Of a stretch of 64,000 bases of DNA, positions 41,390-49,802 are shown piece by piece (positions within the stretch are counted from its first letter, which is position 1; each line of letters opens with the position of its first letter). Made by a program: the position numbers and the translations under genes. The stretch spans positions 62,001-126,000 of the forward strand of contig JANRIM010000111.1 of NCBI GenBank assembly GCA_033764865.1, read 5' to 3'. The notes below the pieces were generated by a model. That model ran no database searches and was not told where the DNA came from. It saw only the letters and a list, made by a program, of their open reading frames with translations. This DNA is from VFBF01 sp033764865. GTDB lineage: Bacteria; Pseudomonadota; Alphaproteobacteria; Caulobacterales; Aquidulcibacteraceae.

Positions 41390-42352
41390 GTGCGCCGTTC
41401 CGTGCTGTTGGGTGTCGGGGGATACTTGCCCGACCGCGTGCTCGAAAACGCGGAGCTCGCAGGCCGCGTAGAGACGAGCGACGAATGGATTGTCGAACGA
41501 ACCGGCATACGCCGTCGCCACATCGCCGCCGACCATGAAAAGACGTCCGATCTGGCGATCGCTGCGGCGCAGCGGGCGTTGACGCACGCAGGAGTGGACG
41601 CCGGCGAGGTGGACCTCATCGTGCTCGCCACCGCAACGCCGGACCTGACGTTCCCCGCCACCGCCGCCCGGGTGCAGGCCGCGCTCGGCATCGCGCAGGG
41701 CGCCGCGTTCGATGTGCAGGCGGTTTGTTCCGGCTTCATTTTCGCCCTGGCCACCGCCGACAACATGCTGGTGCGCGGACAGGCGCGCACCGCGCTCGTG
41801 ATCGGCGCGGAGACGTTTTCCCGCATCATCGACTGGACGGACAGGGGCACCTGCATCCTGTTTGGCGATGGCGCAGGCGCGGTGGTGCTGCGCGCGGAAG
41901 ACACAATCCCGGACAAAGGGGTCATCGCCACGTTTCTGCGCACCGACGGCCGCCACCATGACCTCCTCTACGTCGACGGAGGGCCGTCGCAGACCCAGAC
42001 GGTCGGTCACCTCCGGATGATCGGGAACGCCGTGTTCCGGCAGGCGGTGGAGCATATCTCGGGGGCCATGCTGGAGGCGTGCCGCCTCGGCGGCGTCGGC
42101 ATCGAGGCGGTGGACTGGTTCGTGCCGCATCAGGCCAACCAGCGGATCCTCGACGGCGTCGCGCGCCGCCTCGGGATATCCCCGGACAAGGTCATCACGA
42201 CCGTGGCGGAGCATGGCAATACGTCCGCCGCTTCGGTGCCTCTCGCCCTATCCGTCGGGGTCGGGGATGGACGGATCAAGCCCGGCCATCTTGTGCTCAT
42301 GGAGGCGCTCGGCGGAGGCCTCACGTGGGGCGCTGCGCTCGTCAGGCTGTGA
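41390..42352 (+). CDS. fabH: 3-oxoacyl-[acyl-carrier-protein] synthase III
   Basis: A 320-residue condensing enzyme starting fatty acid synthesis. The GTG start at 41390 follows plsX closely. Catalytic triad: Cys in FDVQAVCSGFIFAL, His in WFVPHQANQRIL, Asn in AEHGNTSAASVPLAL. The opening RRSVLLGVGGYLPDRVLENAE is standard. It forms the usual plsX-fabH-ihfA operon. Confidence 0.96.
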   Translation: MRRSVLLGVGGYLPDRVLENAELAGRVETSDEWIVERTGIRRRHIAADHEKTSDLAIAAAQRALTHAGVDAGEVDLIVLATATPDLTFPATAARVQAALGIAQGAAFDVQAVCSGFIFALATADNMLVRGQARTALVIGAETFSRIIDWTDRGTCILFGDGAGAVVLRAEDTIPDKGVIATFLRTDGRHHDLLYVDGGPSQTQTVGHLRMIGNAVFRQAVEHISGAMLEACRLGGVGIEAVDWFVPHQANQRILDGVARRLGISPDKVITTVAEHGNTSAASVPLALSVGVGDGRIKPGHLVLMEALGGGLTWGAALVRL

Positions 42353-42444
42353 TCGGCGCTGAGTGGCCGGGGAAGGCTGCGTTTGACCCCGGGGGGCGGC
42401 GCTCTTAACCTTTGGTGGGCTGGCGATTCCCACTGGGGCTTAGG

Positions 42445-42783
42445 GTGTCCGAAAAGACGATCACCCGCGCGGACTTGATCGAGGCGCTGCACAAGCGGTG
42501 CGGTGTGTCGCGCGCCGTGGGCGGGCGTTTTCTTGAAGCGACTCTCGGCGCGGTCGAGTCGGCGCTTGTGGCCGGTGCGACGGTCAAGCTGGCGCGGTTC
42601 GGCAATTTCGTCGTCCGGGAAAAGACCGAGCGGGTCGGGCGCAATCCGAAAACGGGTGAGGCCGCGCGGATCACGCCGCGTCGGGTCGTCACCTTCCGCC
42701 CGTCCCAGCTGATGCGGAAACGGGTGGAAAAGCCGCCGGCGACGGCCAAGCGCGCGCCGGCCAGGCGCAAACGGGCGTCTTGA
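42445..42783 (+). CDS. ihfA: Integration host factor alpha subunit
   Basis: A 112-residue HU/IHF-family DNA-bending protein. The GTG start at 42445 gives VSEKTITRADLIEALHKRCGVSR. The DNA-intercalating arm is intact (RVGRNPKTGEAARITPRRVVTFRPS). A basic tail of about 15 residues (PPATAKRAPARRKRAS) extends beyond the usual end. The position after fabH is the canonical ihfA site. Two hairpins follow before tRNA-Pro. Confidence 0.93.
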   Translation: MSEKTITRADLIEALHKRCGVSRAVGGRFLEATLGAVESALVAGATVKLARFGNFVVREKTERVGRNPKTGEAARITPRRVVTFRPSQLMRKRVEKPPATAKRAPARRKRAS

Positions 42784-42811
42784 CGGGCTGCAACGGCGAT
42801 TGCGGCCCGTC
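42782..42811 (+). terminator. Twelve-pair hairpin at the ihfA stop codon
   Basis: gacgggctgcaa-cggcga-ttgcggcccgtc pairs over 12 positions (one G-T) with a 6-base loop. It starts inside the ihfA stop codon. No T-run follows, so it could be a 3'-end stabiliser, a Rho-assisted terminator or a processing site. Confidence 0.5.
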
Positions 42812-42838
42812 CGGCGGGGCGCTAGAAGCGTGCTCCCC

Positions 42839-42867
42839 AACCGGCCGCTCTCCCGCGCGCCGGTTTT
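42839..42867 (+). terminator. Terminator-like hairpin before tRNA-Pro
   Basis: aaccggc...gccggtt (7 pairs, 13-base loop) ends in four T. It is the second hairpin between ihfA and tRNA-Pro and would end ihfA transcription just upstream of the tRNA. Confidence 0.45.
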
Positions 42868-42876
42868 GAATAGTGT

Positions 42877-42954
42877 CGGAGCGTGGCGCAGCCCGGTTAG
42901 CGCACCTGTCTGGGGGACAGGGGGTCGGAGGTTCGAATCCTCTCGCTCCGACCA
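42877..42954 (+). tRNA. tRNA-Pro (anticodon GGG)
   Basis: A complete cloverleaf: acceptor CGGAGCG/CGCTCCG, D arm GCGC/GCGC, anticodon stem CCTGT/ACAGG with loop CTGGGGG (anticodon GGG), T arm GGAGG/CCTCT with TTCGAAT. Discriminator A and an encoded CCA end it. Confidence 0.95.
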
Positions 42955-42978
42955 ATGGTTTTCGTGCCGGAATAGGTG

Positions 42979-44388
42979 TCAGCGCGTCGCGAGGCTTGAG
43001 AGCAGCCCTTCGGCGAACGTGGTCAGCGTGTCGTCTCGCGCGCCCATGACGATGATCCGGTCCCCGTGCCGCGCCAACTCGAGCAGCCGCGCCCCGCAGG
43101 CTTCACGATCGGCCAGAGCGTAAGCTTCACGCCCGCCGGCGCGAACGCCCGCAGCGACGTCCTCGCTTGTGACGCTCCGGTCCGCGACAGTGCCCCCGAA
43201 GTACGCCGGGTCGGGCATCAGCAGGACGTCGTCAGGGGCCAGCTCCTCACGGAAGCAAGCGATGAAAGCGTCCCGCATCAAACGCAGAGGGCCATAGCCA
43301 TGCGGCTGGAACATGATCAACAGGCGCCCGGGCGTAGCGTGGAGCGTGCCCATGGTGGCGGCGATCTTGTCCGGGTTGTGGGCGAAGTCGTCGATCACCG
43401 TCACGCCGCCGGCTGTCCCCACCTTTTCGAGGCGGCGGCGTATCCCGGAAAATCGGCCAAGCGCGTCCGAGCACGCTGACAGCTCCACCCCGCATGCGCG
43501 CGCGGCCGCTATGGCGGCGAGCGCATTTGCGACGTTGTGCGCTCCCGGTGTCTCGATCCGTACGGCGACACTTGCGCCGGTGGCGCGCTCGGAGACCGTG
43601 AAGGAGACGCCGTCCGCGCTCTGCGTCAAGGATGACGCGAAGTAGGCCGCCGTGTCGTCGACCAGGCTGAAGGTGCGGAGGCGGTCCGGCGCCACCCGGC
43701 CCCCCAGCGCCGCGGCCTCCTGGTTGTCCTGATTGACGACGGCGACGCTGGCCCGCGCAATGAAATCTCCGAAGAGCGCGCGCAATTCGTCCATGGACTT
43801 ATGGTCGAGCGCAACGTTGTTCAGCACCGCCACCTGCGGCCTGTAGCGTGCGATCGATCCATCGCTCTCATCCACCTCGCTGACGAACAAATCGCTTTCG
43901 CCGACCAGCGCGCTCGCAAAGGGCGCGTCCGGCGTCGCGAAGTTTTTCATCACCGCGCCGTTCATCACCGTAGGGTCGAGGCCTGCGTGGTGGAGGATCC
44001 AGCCGATCATGCCCGTCGTCGTGGATTTTCCGCTCGTGCCGCCCACGGCGACGCTACGGGGCGCGGCGTTGAAAAGCTCCGCGAGGAGTTCAGCGCGTTT
44101 CATGAGCGTCGCGCCGACGCGTCGCGCAGCGACGATGTCGGGGACCGCATCTTCCACCGCCGCCGACGCCACGACGATCTGCGCGGGGTCCACGACGCCG
44201 GAGCCATCCTGGGCGAACAGGCGAATGCCGCGCGCTGTGAGGAACTCGAACTTCCCCAGGGTGCGGCCGTGATCGTATGACCGGTCCGATCCCGCGACGT
44301 CCGCCCCGCGCGCCCGCAGGATCAACGCCAGCGGCAGCATCCCGCTTCCGCCGATGCCGCAGAGAAAATACTGACTGTCAGGACTCAT
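42979..44388 (-). CDS. Mur ligase family protein (MurC/Mpl-like)
   Basis: A 469-residue ATP-dependent Mur ligase. The N-terminal Rossmann motif GIGGSGM is at residues 11-17, the ATP loop GTSGKST at 117-123, then DESDGS and a C-terminal domain with DDFAHNPDKI and FQPHGYGPLR. MurC usually reads DDYAHHP and FQPHRY; Mpl reads FEPRS. This sequence is intermediate. Its divergence from an LD-carboxypeptidase and distance from any division cluster favour peptidoglycan recycling (joining UDP-MurNAc to recovered peptide) over being the essential MurC, but this is inference. Confidence 0.7.
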   Translation of the reverse strand: MSPDSQYFLCGIGGSGMLPLALILRARGADVAGSDRSYDHGRTLGKFEFLTARGIRLFAQDGSGVVDPAQIVVASAAVEDAVPDIVAARRVGATLMKRAELLAELFNAAPRSVAVGGTSGKSTTTGMIGWILHHAGLDPTVMNGAVMKNFATPDAPFASALVGESDLFVSEVDESDGSIARYRPQVAVLNNVALDHKSMDELRALFGDFIARASVAVVNQDNQEAAALGGRVAPDRLRTFSLVDDTAAYFASSLTQSADGVSFTVSERATGASVAVRIETPGAHNVANALAAIAAARACGVELSACSDALGRFSGIRRRLEKVGTAGGVTVIDDFAHNPDKIAATMGTLHATPGRLLIMFQPHGYGPLRLMRDAFIACFREELAPDDVLLMPDPAYFGGTVADRSVTSEDVAAGVRAGGREAYALADREACGARLLELARHGDRIIVMGARDDTLTTFAEGLLSSLATR

Positions 44389-44444
44389 CGGGGGAAGGTA
44401 TGTGCCCTAAACACCACCGTCCAGTAAACGGACCGGACCCCGGC

Positions 44445-45299
44445 ATGGCCACCAGACCCTGCACGATCGCTGTCGTCGCGCCGGCCGCGCGGGTGACGCC
44501 CGCCTTGATGGACGAGGTGGCCGCACTTGCGCGCGAAACTTTCCCGGGATCGCCGCCGGTGCTCCGGGTCGATCCGCAGTGCTATCTTGCCCATGGTCAC
44601 TTCGCGGGTGACGACGCCACACGGGCGGCCGCCTTCCTGCAGGCGGCGAACGACCCGTCCGTGGACGCCGTCTGGGTGGCGCGCGGGGGCTACGGCGCCG
44701 GGCGGCTCATTGAGGCCATCCTCCCCAATCTCGGCCCAGCGGCGCGGACCAAGGACTATCTTGGCTACAGCGACGCGGGCGCCTTGCTAGGAGCGCTCTA
44801 TGCGGCGGGCTGCGGCAGGGTCGCGCACGGACCCATGCCTGCGGACATGACGCGGCCTGGGGGCGCGGTCGCGGTGGCGCGGGCGTTGCGATGGCTCGTC
44901 GCGCGGGATGCCGGCACGCTCGAGGCCGGTCTTGCGGATGGCGCGCCGGCGGCCGCATTCAACCTCACGATCCTTGCGACCTTGATCGGGACCCCCTGGC
45001 AGCCGGATCTGTCGGGCCATGTGCTCATGCTGGAGGAGGTGTCCGAACACATGTACCGGATCGACCGGACATTGGCGCACGTCACCCGCAATCCGGGCGT
45101 TCGTCGGGTCGCGGGCATCCGCCTCGGCCGCTGCAGCCTCATCCCGCCGAACGATCCGGACTTCGGCCAGACGGAGGAAGACGTCGCGCGTCACTGGTGC
45201 GCGCGCTCGGGCATTCCCTATCTCGGTCGCGCCGACATCGGCCACGACGTGGACAACAAGGTTGCGCCCTTTGGCGCTTACGGCGCCGGGCGCGATTGA
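44445..45299 (+). CDS. ldcA: LD-carboxypeptidase (S66 family)
   Basis: A 284-residue serine peptidase that trims the terminal D-Ala from muropeptide tetrapeptides during cell-wall recycling. The nucleophile Ser109 is in LGYSDAGALLGAL, the catalytic Glu in LMLEEVSEHMYRIDR, and the His in DIGHDVDNKVAPFGA near the C terminus. The ATG at 44445 (MATRPCTIAVVAPA) is chosen because the domain starts there. Sharing a 56-base divergent gap with the Mur ligase supports a joint recycling role. Confidence 0.9.
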   Translation: MATRPCTIAVVAPAARVTPALMDEVAALARETFPGSPPVLRVDPQCYLAHGHFAGDDATRAAAFLQAANDPSVDAVWVARGGYGAGRLIEAILPNLGPAARTKDYLGYSDAGALLGALYAAGCGRVAHGPMPADMTRPGGAVAVARALRWLVARDAGTLEAGLADGAPAAAFNLTILATLIGTPWQPDLSGHVLMLEEVSEHMYRIDRTLAHVTRNPGVRRVAGIRLGRCSLIPPNDPDFGQTEEDVARHWCARSGIPYLGRADIGHDVDNKVAPFGAYGAGRD

Positions 45300-45343
45300 T
45301 CGCCAGTCCCGGGCGCAGCCGCCCGAACCAGCAGGAGAACGCC

Positions 45344-45805
45344 ATGATCGAGATCGCACCAATCGGAGTGGTCCATGGCGGCCGGACGTCGCCGATCGAC
45401 GACAACTGGGGCGACAATCGCGCCCGCATTGAACTTGACCCTGCCCGGTTCGGTCCTGACGCGTTGGCGGGTCTGGACGCCTTTTCGCACGTCGACGTCA
45501 TTTTCCTGTTTCATCAGGTCAAGGCGGAGTCCGTCCACTACGGCGCCCGGCGTCCCCGTGGCCGCCCCGACTGGCCAGAGGTGGGCATCTTCGCCCAGCG
45601 CGGAAAGGACAGGCCGAACCGCCTGGGCCTTTGCACCTGTTGCCTCGTCGGGATCGAAGGACTTGCAGTCCTGGTGGAGGGCCTGGACGCGATCGATGGA
45701 TCCCCTGTCCTCGACATCAAACCGACCATGGTGGGATTTCTCCCCCGGGGCGCGATCGTGGAACCGGACTGGGCGCGCGACATCATGAAGGATTACTGGT
45801 CGTGA
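45344..45805 (+). CDS. TrmO/YaeB-family tRNA methyltransferase-like protein
   Basis: A 153-residue protein of the TsaA/TrmO (VirR, UPF0066) beta-barrel family, SAM-dependent enzymes that methylate N6-threonylcarbamoyladenosine in tRNA. Signatures: IAPIGVVHGGRTSPIDDNWG, FSHVDVIFLFHQ, and IFAQRGKDRPNRLGLCTCCL. The CTCC in place of the common ST(P/R) region is notable. A good ribosome site (gcaggag) precedes the ATG. The preceding gap has a small hairpin (45310-45325). It is coupled by a GTGA overlap to the next gene. Confidence 0.82.
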   Translation: MIEIAPIGVVHGGRTSPIDDNWGDNRARIELDPARFGPDALAGLDAFSHVDVIFLFHQVKAESVHYGARRPRGRPDWPEVGIFAQRGKDRPNRLGLCTCCLVGIEGLAVLVEGLDAIDGSPVLDIKPTMVGFLPRGAIVEPDWARDIMKDYWS

Positions 45806-46143
45806 GTGACGCGGGCATTCCCATCGTCTCCGACGTGACGTTTCGCGTATCGGCGGACGGCGCGATGATCGGCGTGGATTTTGAGTGCAAGGACGGCCGA
45901 GTCCGGACTGTGGCCATACCCGTGGGCGACCTCAACAAACTGCTCGCCGGCTTTGTATGGGCGGGGGACGAAAGCGCCAACCGGCGCGCGCCGCGCCCCA
46001 TGGCGCCGCCCGACCGGGACGCGCTGCGGGACGGGGCGAGAGGCGTGACGGACTGGCGTATCGTCGATGCGGGCGGAGAGCAGTTCCTGGAAGTGTCGGT
46101 GGGGGCGGCGTTTCTCTGTCTGCGGCTGGCGCGCCCGTCCTGA
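45802..46143 (+). CDS. Small protein of unknown function
   Basis: A 113-residue protein starting with GTG at 45802, overlapping the TrmO-like stop by 4 bases. I do not recognise it. It looks like a compact beta-rich domain: DVTFRVSADGAMIGVDFECK, VRTVAIPVGDLNKLLAGFVW and EQFLEVSVGAAFLCLRLA are alternating strands, separated by a Pro/Arg-rich loop. There is no signal peptide or membrane helix. Tight coupling suggests shared expression with the methyltransferase-like gene. Confidence 0.6.
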   Translation: MSDAGIPIVSDVTFRVSADGAMIGVDFECKDGRVRTVAIPVGDLNKLLAGFVWAGDESANRRAPRPMAPPDRDALRDGARGVTDWRIVDAGGEQFLEVSVGAAFLCLRLARPS

Positions 46144-46190
46144 TCCGCCCGTCGCATGGGTGCGTACCCATCGCAAACACGGAGATATCC

Positions 46191-46721
46191 ATGCGGTTCG
46201 TGATCCTCGCCTCCGCCCTCGCATTGGCGGGCTGCGTCACAACACCGGGCATTCCGGCAAGCCAGTCGCCCACGGCCAGTCTCGTGCCCGAGGAGGACCT
46301 TGTGGGGCGGCTCTACGGCCGGGGAGAGTTCCGCAGCATCAACGGCGTCCGGCGTGCGTTCGACGTCACCCTTGACGGCGACTGGGACGGCAAGACGCTC
46401 ACGTTGGTGGAGGCTTTCCGCTACGCCGACGGGCAAAACGACACCAAAACCTGGAAGCTCACGAAGTTGCCCGACGGTCGCTACGCCGGCGTGCGCGAGG
46501 ATGTCGTGGGAACGGCGGAGGGATGGCTCGACGAGCGCGCCTACCGAATGGCCTACACCATGGCCATCCCGAAGAAGAACGGCGGGGCCCGTAACGTCCG
46601 GTTCCAGGATGTACTTGTGGAGGATGCGAACGGGGCCGTCATCAACCGCGCGAAAGTGAGCTATTTCGGCTTCCCGGTCGCGAGCGTGGATCTTGTGATG
46701 CAGCGCGAGCCGTTCTCCTAA
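46191..46721 (+). CDS. DUF3833 family lipoprotein
   Basis: A 176-residue lipoprotein with lipobox LALAGC (Cys at residue 15). The body matches the DUF3833 pattern: EEDLVGRLYGRGEFRSING, FDVTLDGDWDGKTLTLVE, FRYADGQNDTKTWKL, and a YTMAIPKKNG strand. DUF3833 proteins often co-occur with a chalcone-isomerase-like or fatty-acid gene, function unknown. The ribosome site ggagatatcc precedes the ATG. It is convergent with the CoA-transferase gene (4-base overlap). Confidence 0.8.
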   Translation: MRFVILASALALAGCVTTPGIPASQSPTASLVPEEDLVGRLYGRGEFRSINGVRRAFDVTLDGDWDGKTLTLVEAFRYADGQNDTKTWKLTKLPDGRYAGVREDVVGTAEGWLDERAYRMAYTMAIPKKNGGARNVRFQDVLVEDANGAVINRAKVSYFGFPVASVDLVMQREPFS

Positions 46722-47965
46722 AGGACGCTGCGCATTGCGCGCCAAGCCGCGCGCAGCTTCTCCCTGTAGGCGGGCGCCGCGAGGCTGGTTATGGCCTCCG
46801 CGCGCGCGTCGATGTCGAGGGGGCCGAGGTCGACGGCGCCGTACTCCGTCACTACGATCGGCGCGTCCACCCGCGACACCGTCACCGGGCCTGTCAGGCG
46901 CGGTACGACACGCGATGCGCCTCGGCCCTCCGCTTGAATCATCACAAGCGCCCGGCCGCCGCTCGACGCATTCGCCCCGCGAACGAAATCGACCAGGCCG
47001 CCCACACCCGAAATCTGCGCGTCTCCCGCCAGTTCGGCGTTGATTTGCCCGAACAGATCGATCTCCAGGGCGGCATTGATGGCGACGAACCTGTCGATGG
47101 CGGCGAGTACGTCGTGCGCATGGGTTTCCGCGACGGACACAAGGCGCAGTCGTTTCTCCGCCCCCATGCGGGCGTAGAAGGCGGCGTCGCCGGCGCCCAT
47201 GCCGGCCGTGACGGCGCCCGGTTCGTCCCGCACTGCGCCTTTGTCCACCAGCGCAAGGTGCGCGGCGGTCAACAATCCGGAATGGATGCGCAGGTTGCGC
47301 CGGCCGCCCAGAAACGAAAGGACGGCGGATGGCAGCTTGCCCACGCCGGACTGGAGCGTGTCTCCATCGCGGACCCACGCCGCCACATGCGTCGCGATGG
47401 CCGCCGCGTCGGACGACGCTTCCGTGAGCGTCGCCAGCGGGTGATCGATCTCCACGACCGCATCGAACGCGGAGACGGGAATGGCTGGCGCGTCGTGAAC
47501 ACGCGGCATGGCATGGTTGATCACCGCCAGTTTCCAGCCAATGCGATCGATCATGGCGGGTGATGCATCCGCGGATACCCCGAACGAGGCATATCCGCTG
47601 TCGTCTGGCCGGCTGACCTGAACGACGCCCGCGGGGGCGCCTTCGCGCAACAAGGTCCGGAAGGCCTGGAGGTAATGCATCGGCCGGTGCCGATTCTGGC
47701 CCGACACGAATCCGGCGCGCCAGTCCGGGGAGAGCATGAACACGTCCATGCCCGCCGACGGGTGCAGCGAGGCGTAATCAAGCCGGTTCAAGCCCGGTAT
47801 GAAGAGGCCTGCGAAGCGAAGGCCACTCGCCGTTTCCGGCTTCTGTCGCCACGCATCATGCAACGCGAGCGGCTCGGCAGGTCCCGCCGACAGGAAGACG
47901 CGGCCGCGCTCGCCCGCCCGCGCGATGGCCTCGACAGCGGCGTCCGCCGTCAGCGTGGGTGGCAT
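46718..47965 (-). CDS. Acetyl-CoA hydrolase/CoA-transferase family protein
   Basis: A 415-residue type I CoA-transferase/acetyl-CoA hydrolase. Family motifs in order: VFLSAGPAEPLAL, DTLQSGVGKLPSAVLSFLGG, AINAALEIDLFGQINAELAG and SGVGGLVDFVRGA, and PIVVTEYGAVDL. It probably exchanges CoA between acetyl/acyl groups. The ATG at 47965 is chosen because the conserved N-terminal domain begins just after it. It is the last gene of a three-gene minus-strand operon, 13 bases after the crotonase-like gene. Confidence 0.85.
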   Translation of the reverse strand: MPPTLTADAAVEAIARAGERGRVFLSAGPAEPLALHDAWRQKPETASGLRFAGLFIPGLNRLDYASLHPSAGMDVFMLSPDWRAGFVSGQNRHRPMHYLQAFRTLLREGAPAGVVQVSRPDDSGYASFGVSADASPAMIDRIGWKLAVINHAMPRVHDAPAIPVSAFDAVVEIDHPLATLTEASSDAAAIATHVAAWVRDGDTLQSGVGKLPSAVLSFLGGRRNLRIHSGLLTAAHLALVDKGAVRDEPGAVTAGMGAGDAAFYARMGAEKRLRLVSVAETHAHDVLAAIDRFVAINAALEIDLFGQINAELAGDAQISGVGGLVDFVRGANASSGGRALVMIQAEGRGASRVVPRLTGPVTVSRVDAPIVVTEYGAVDLGPLDIDARAEAITSLAAPAYREKLRAAWRAMRSVL

Positions 47966-47978
47966 TGGCGACGCCGCA

Positions 47979-48743
47979 TCAACGAAACTCCGGCGGGCGC
48001 TTCGCCATGAACGCAGCGAATCCCTCCTTGAAGTCTGTTCCCGAGAACGCCGCCGAAAAAAGCGCCGCACTCGCCTCGCCGTCTTCACGCTCGCCGCGGC
48101 GGAGCAGGGAGAACACGATCTTGACCGCGCGGGCAGTGTAGCCGGACGCATCCAGCAGCTGTTGCGTCAACGCAGCCGTCTCCTCGGCCGCACTGTCGGC
48201 GACACGGTCCACAAGGCCGATGCGCATCGCCTCCTGAGCGTTCATGATCCGGCCGGTGAACAGCATGTCCTTGGCGCGTGACGGGCCCACCACCGAGACG
48301 AGACGTCGCGTGTCCGCGACCCCATAGGCGAGGCCCAGTTTGGCAGGGGTGATGGCGAACCGGGCGTCGCGCGCGGCGACCCGGATATCGCAGCACAGGG
48401 CGACGGCGCACCCGCCGCCAATACAGGGACCATCGATCTGCGCAAGGACTGGTTTGGGGAATGCTTCGAGCGCGTCCATTGCGGCGTTCATGGTCCGCTG
48501 GTTGGCGCGCGCCGCCTCAGGTGTGGCGTAGGCCGTTGCGAACTCCGCGATGTCAGCGCCGGCGGCGAAGGCGCCGCCGGCGCCCCGGACCACAAGCACC
48601 CGGATCCGGTCGTCCTCGGCGACGCTCGAAAGCAAGCCCGGGATCGCGGACCAGATGGCGAGGTCAAGGGCGTTCCGCTTGCCCGGCCGGTCAAAGACGA
48701 GATCGGCCCGCGCCCCTTGGATATCCAGGCGGACGCCAGCCAT
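47979..48743 (-). CDS. Enoyl-CoA hydratase/isomerase (crotonase) family protein, catalytic Glu residues absent
   Basis: A 254-residue crotonase-fold protein acting on CoA thioesters. The oxyanion region GPCIGGGCAVALCCDIRVA is intact, but the two hydratase glutamates are replaced by Ala113 (GGGCAVAL instead of GGGCELAM) and Ala134 (TPAKLGL instead of QPEILLG). It is therefore unlikely to be a plain hydratase; isomerase, decarboxylase or hydrolase branches of the family are possible. The start overlaps the upstream CpcT-like stop (ATGA), so it is coupled. Confidence 0.82.
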   Translation of the reverse strand: MAGVRLDIQGARADLVFDRPGKRNALDLAIWSAIPGLLSSVAEDDRIRVLVVRGAGGAFAAGADIAEFATAYATPEAARANQRTMNAAMDALEAFPKPVLAQIDGPCIGGGCAVALCCDIRVAARDARFAITPAKLGLAYGVADTRRLVSVVGPSRAKDMLFTGRIMNAQEAMRIGLVDRVADSAAEETAALTQQLLDASGYTARAVKIVFSLLRRGEREDGEASAALFSAAFSGTDFKEGFAAFMAKRPPEFR

Positions 48744-49369
48744 CAGCGACGCCGGAAATCGTAGGGAGCCGGGCTTGGGGTCCGGAAGGCATAGGTTCCG
48801 TCTGGCCGGCGACCCTGCTCCTGGTACAAGACGCCCGTCGGCATGACCGTGATGCGGATGTCGACGCTCACATCGCCCCTCCGACAGGTGTCGGGGTCAG
48901 TCTGGGCGTTCCACGCCCCGCGGCCGGACGCCGTTACGGAGAGGGCGCAGGCCGGGTCTGGGGTGGTTACGTCGTCGCGCGACAAGGTGGTGAACGCGGC
49001 CGGGCCTGCCCCCGCGAACCGTTCCGGCGTCGCAAGGTCGACGATATCGAGCCGGACCCCGCCGGCGTCCGACCGGAAGAGCCAGAGTCTTTGCCGGGTG
49101 ACTGCGCCCTCCAGCGACTTCCACTCCGCATAGACGGCCGCAGGCCCCAACGCCCTGGCTTCCACGGGCGTGAAGGTCACGGCCTGCGCATCCAGCCAGT
49201 CGTCCTCCGGGTCGCCGGGCGCGTCTTTCATGTCTGCCGGGGCGCCTGCGTACTGGACGGAGTTGTCGTACCGACCCGCGATGGCCGCAGGGTAGACGGC
49301 CAGATCGTCTCCGGTCGGGCCCGAGGCGCAGCCGGCGACAAGGAGCAGGGCGGCGAGGAGAGGTCTCAT
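48743..49369 (-). CDS. CpcT/CpeT-like lipoprotein of unknown function
   Basis: A 208-residue lipoprotein with signal peptide and lipobox LLLVAGC (Cys at residue 14). The remainder follows the CpcT/CpeT fold pattern: AGRYDNSVQY, YAEWKS, the basic turn RQRLWLF, then paired cysteines (DPACALSV and DTCRRGD). In cyanobacteria this family attaches bilins to phycobiliproteins; non-photosynthetic relatives are of unknown role. First gene of the operon with the crotonase-like and CoA-transferase genes. Confidence 0.6.
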   Translation of the reverse strand: MRPLLAALLLVAGCASGPTGDDLAVYPAAIAGRYDNSVQYAGAPADMKDAPGDPEDDWLDAQAVTFTPVEARALGPAAVYAEWKSLEGAVTRQRLWLFRSDAGGVRLDIVDLATPERFAGAGPAAFTTLSRDDVTTPDPACALSVTASGRGAWNAQTDPDTCRRGDVSVDIRITVMPTGVLYQEQGRRPDGTYAFRTPSPAPYDFRRR

Positions 49370-49461
49370 TGCGGCAGGCTTCCCGTGGTGGGCGGCGTTT
49401 GTCCAGAGGCCAGCGTGCGCTTCCCAACCGGCGTTTGCCCGCTAAAAGGAGGGGGAAATCC

Positions 49462-49533
49462 GGGGCGGTTAGCTCAGCGGTAGAGCGTCTCGTTTACACC
49501 GAGAGGGTCGGCGGTTCGATCCCGTCACCGCCC
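49462..49533 (+). tRNA. tRNA-Val (anticodon TAC)
   Basis: Cloverleaf with acceptor GGGCGGT/ACCGCCC, anticodon stem TCTCG/CGAGA and loop TTTACAC (anticodon TAC), T arm GGCGG/CCGTC (one G-U) with TTCGATC, discriminator A. The next bases are CCG, so the terminal A of CCA is not encoded and must be added. Confidence 0.92.
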
Positions 49534-49606
49534 ACCGATTTCACCGATGGGGCGCCATCCCGCTTGACCGGGGAATCCCGAAGCCCTATCCCGCCCGCTC
49601 CCCATT

Positions 49607-49683
<77 letters not shown>

Positions 49684-49802
49684 TTCCTTTTCTGTCCTTC
49701 GCAAGCGCAGCACGGTTGCCCTTCCAGGGCCCCGCGCGTAGCTTCCGGCCTGCTTTTTCGGGGCCCGAGGCCCTGATTCCCGCATTCGGAACGGAGCCGC
49801 CC

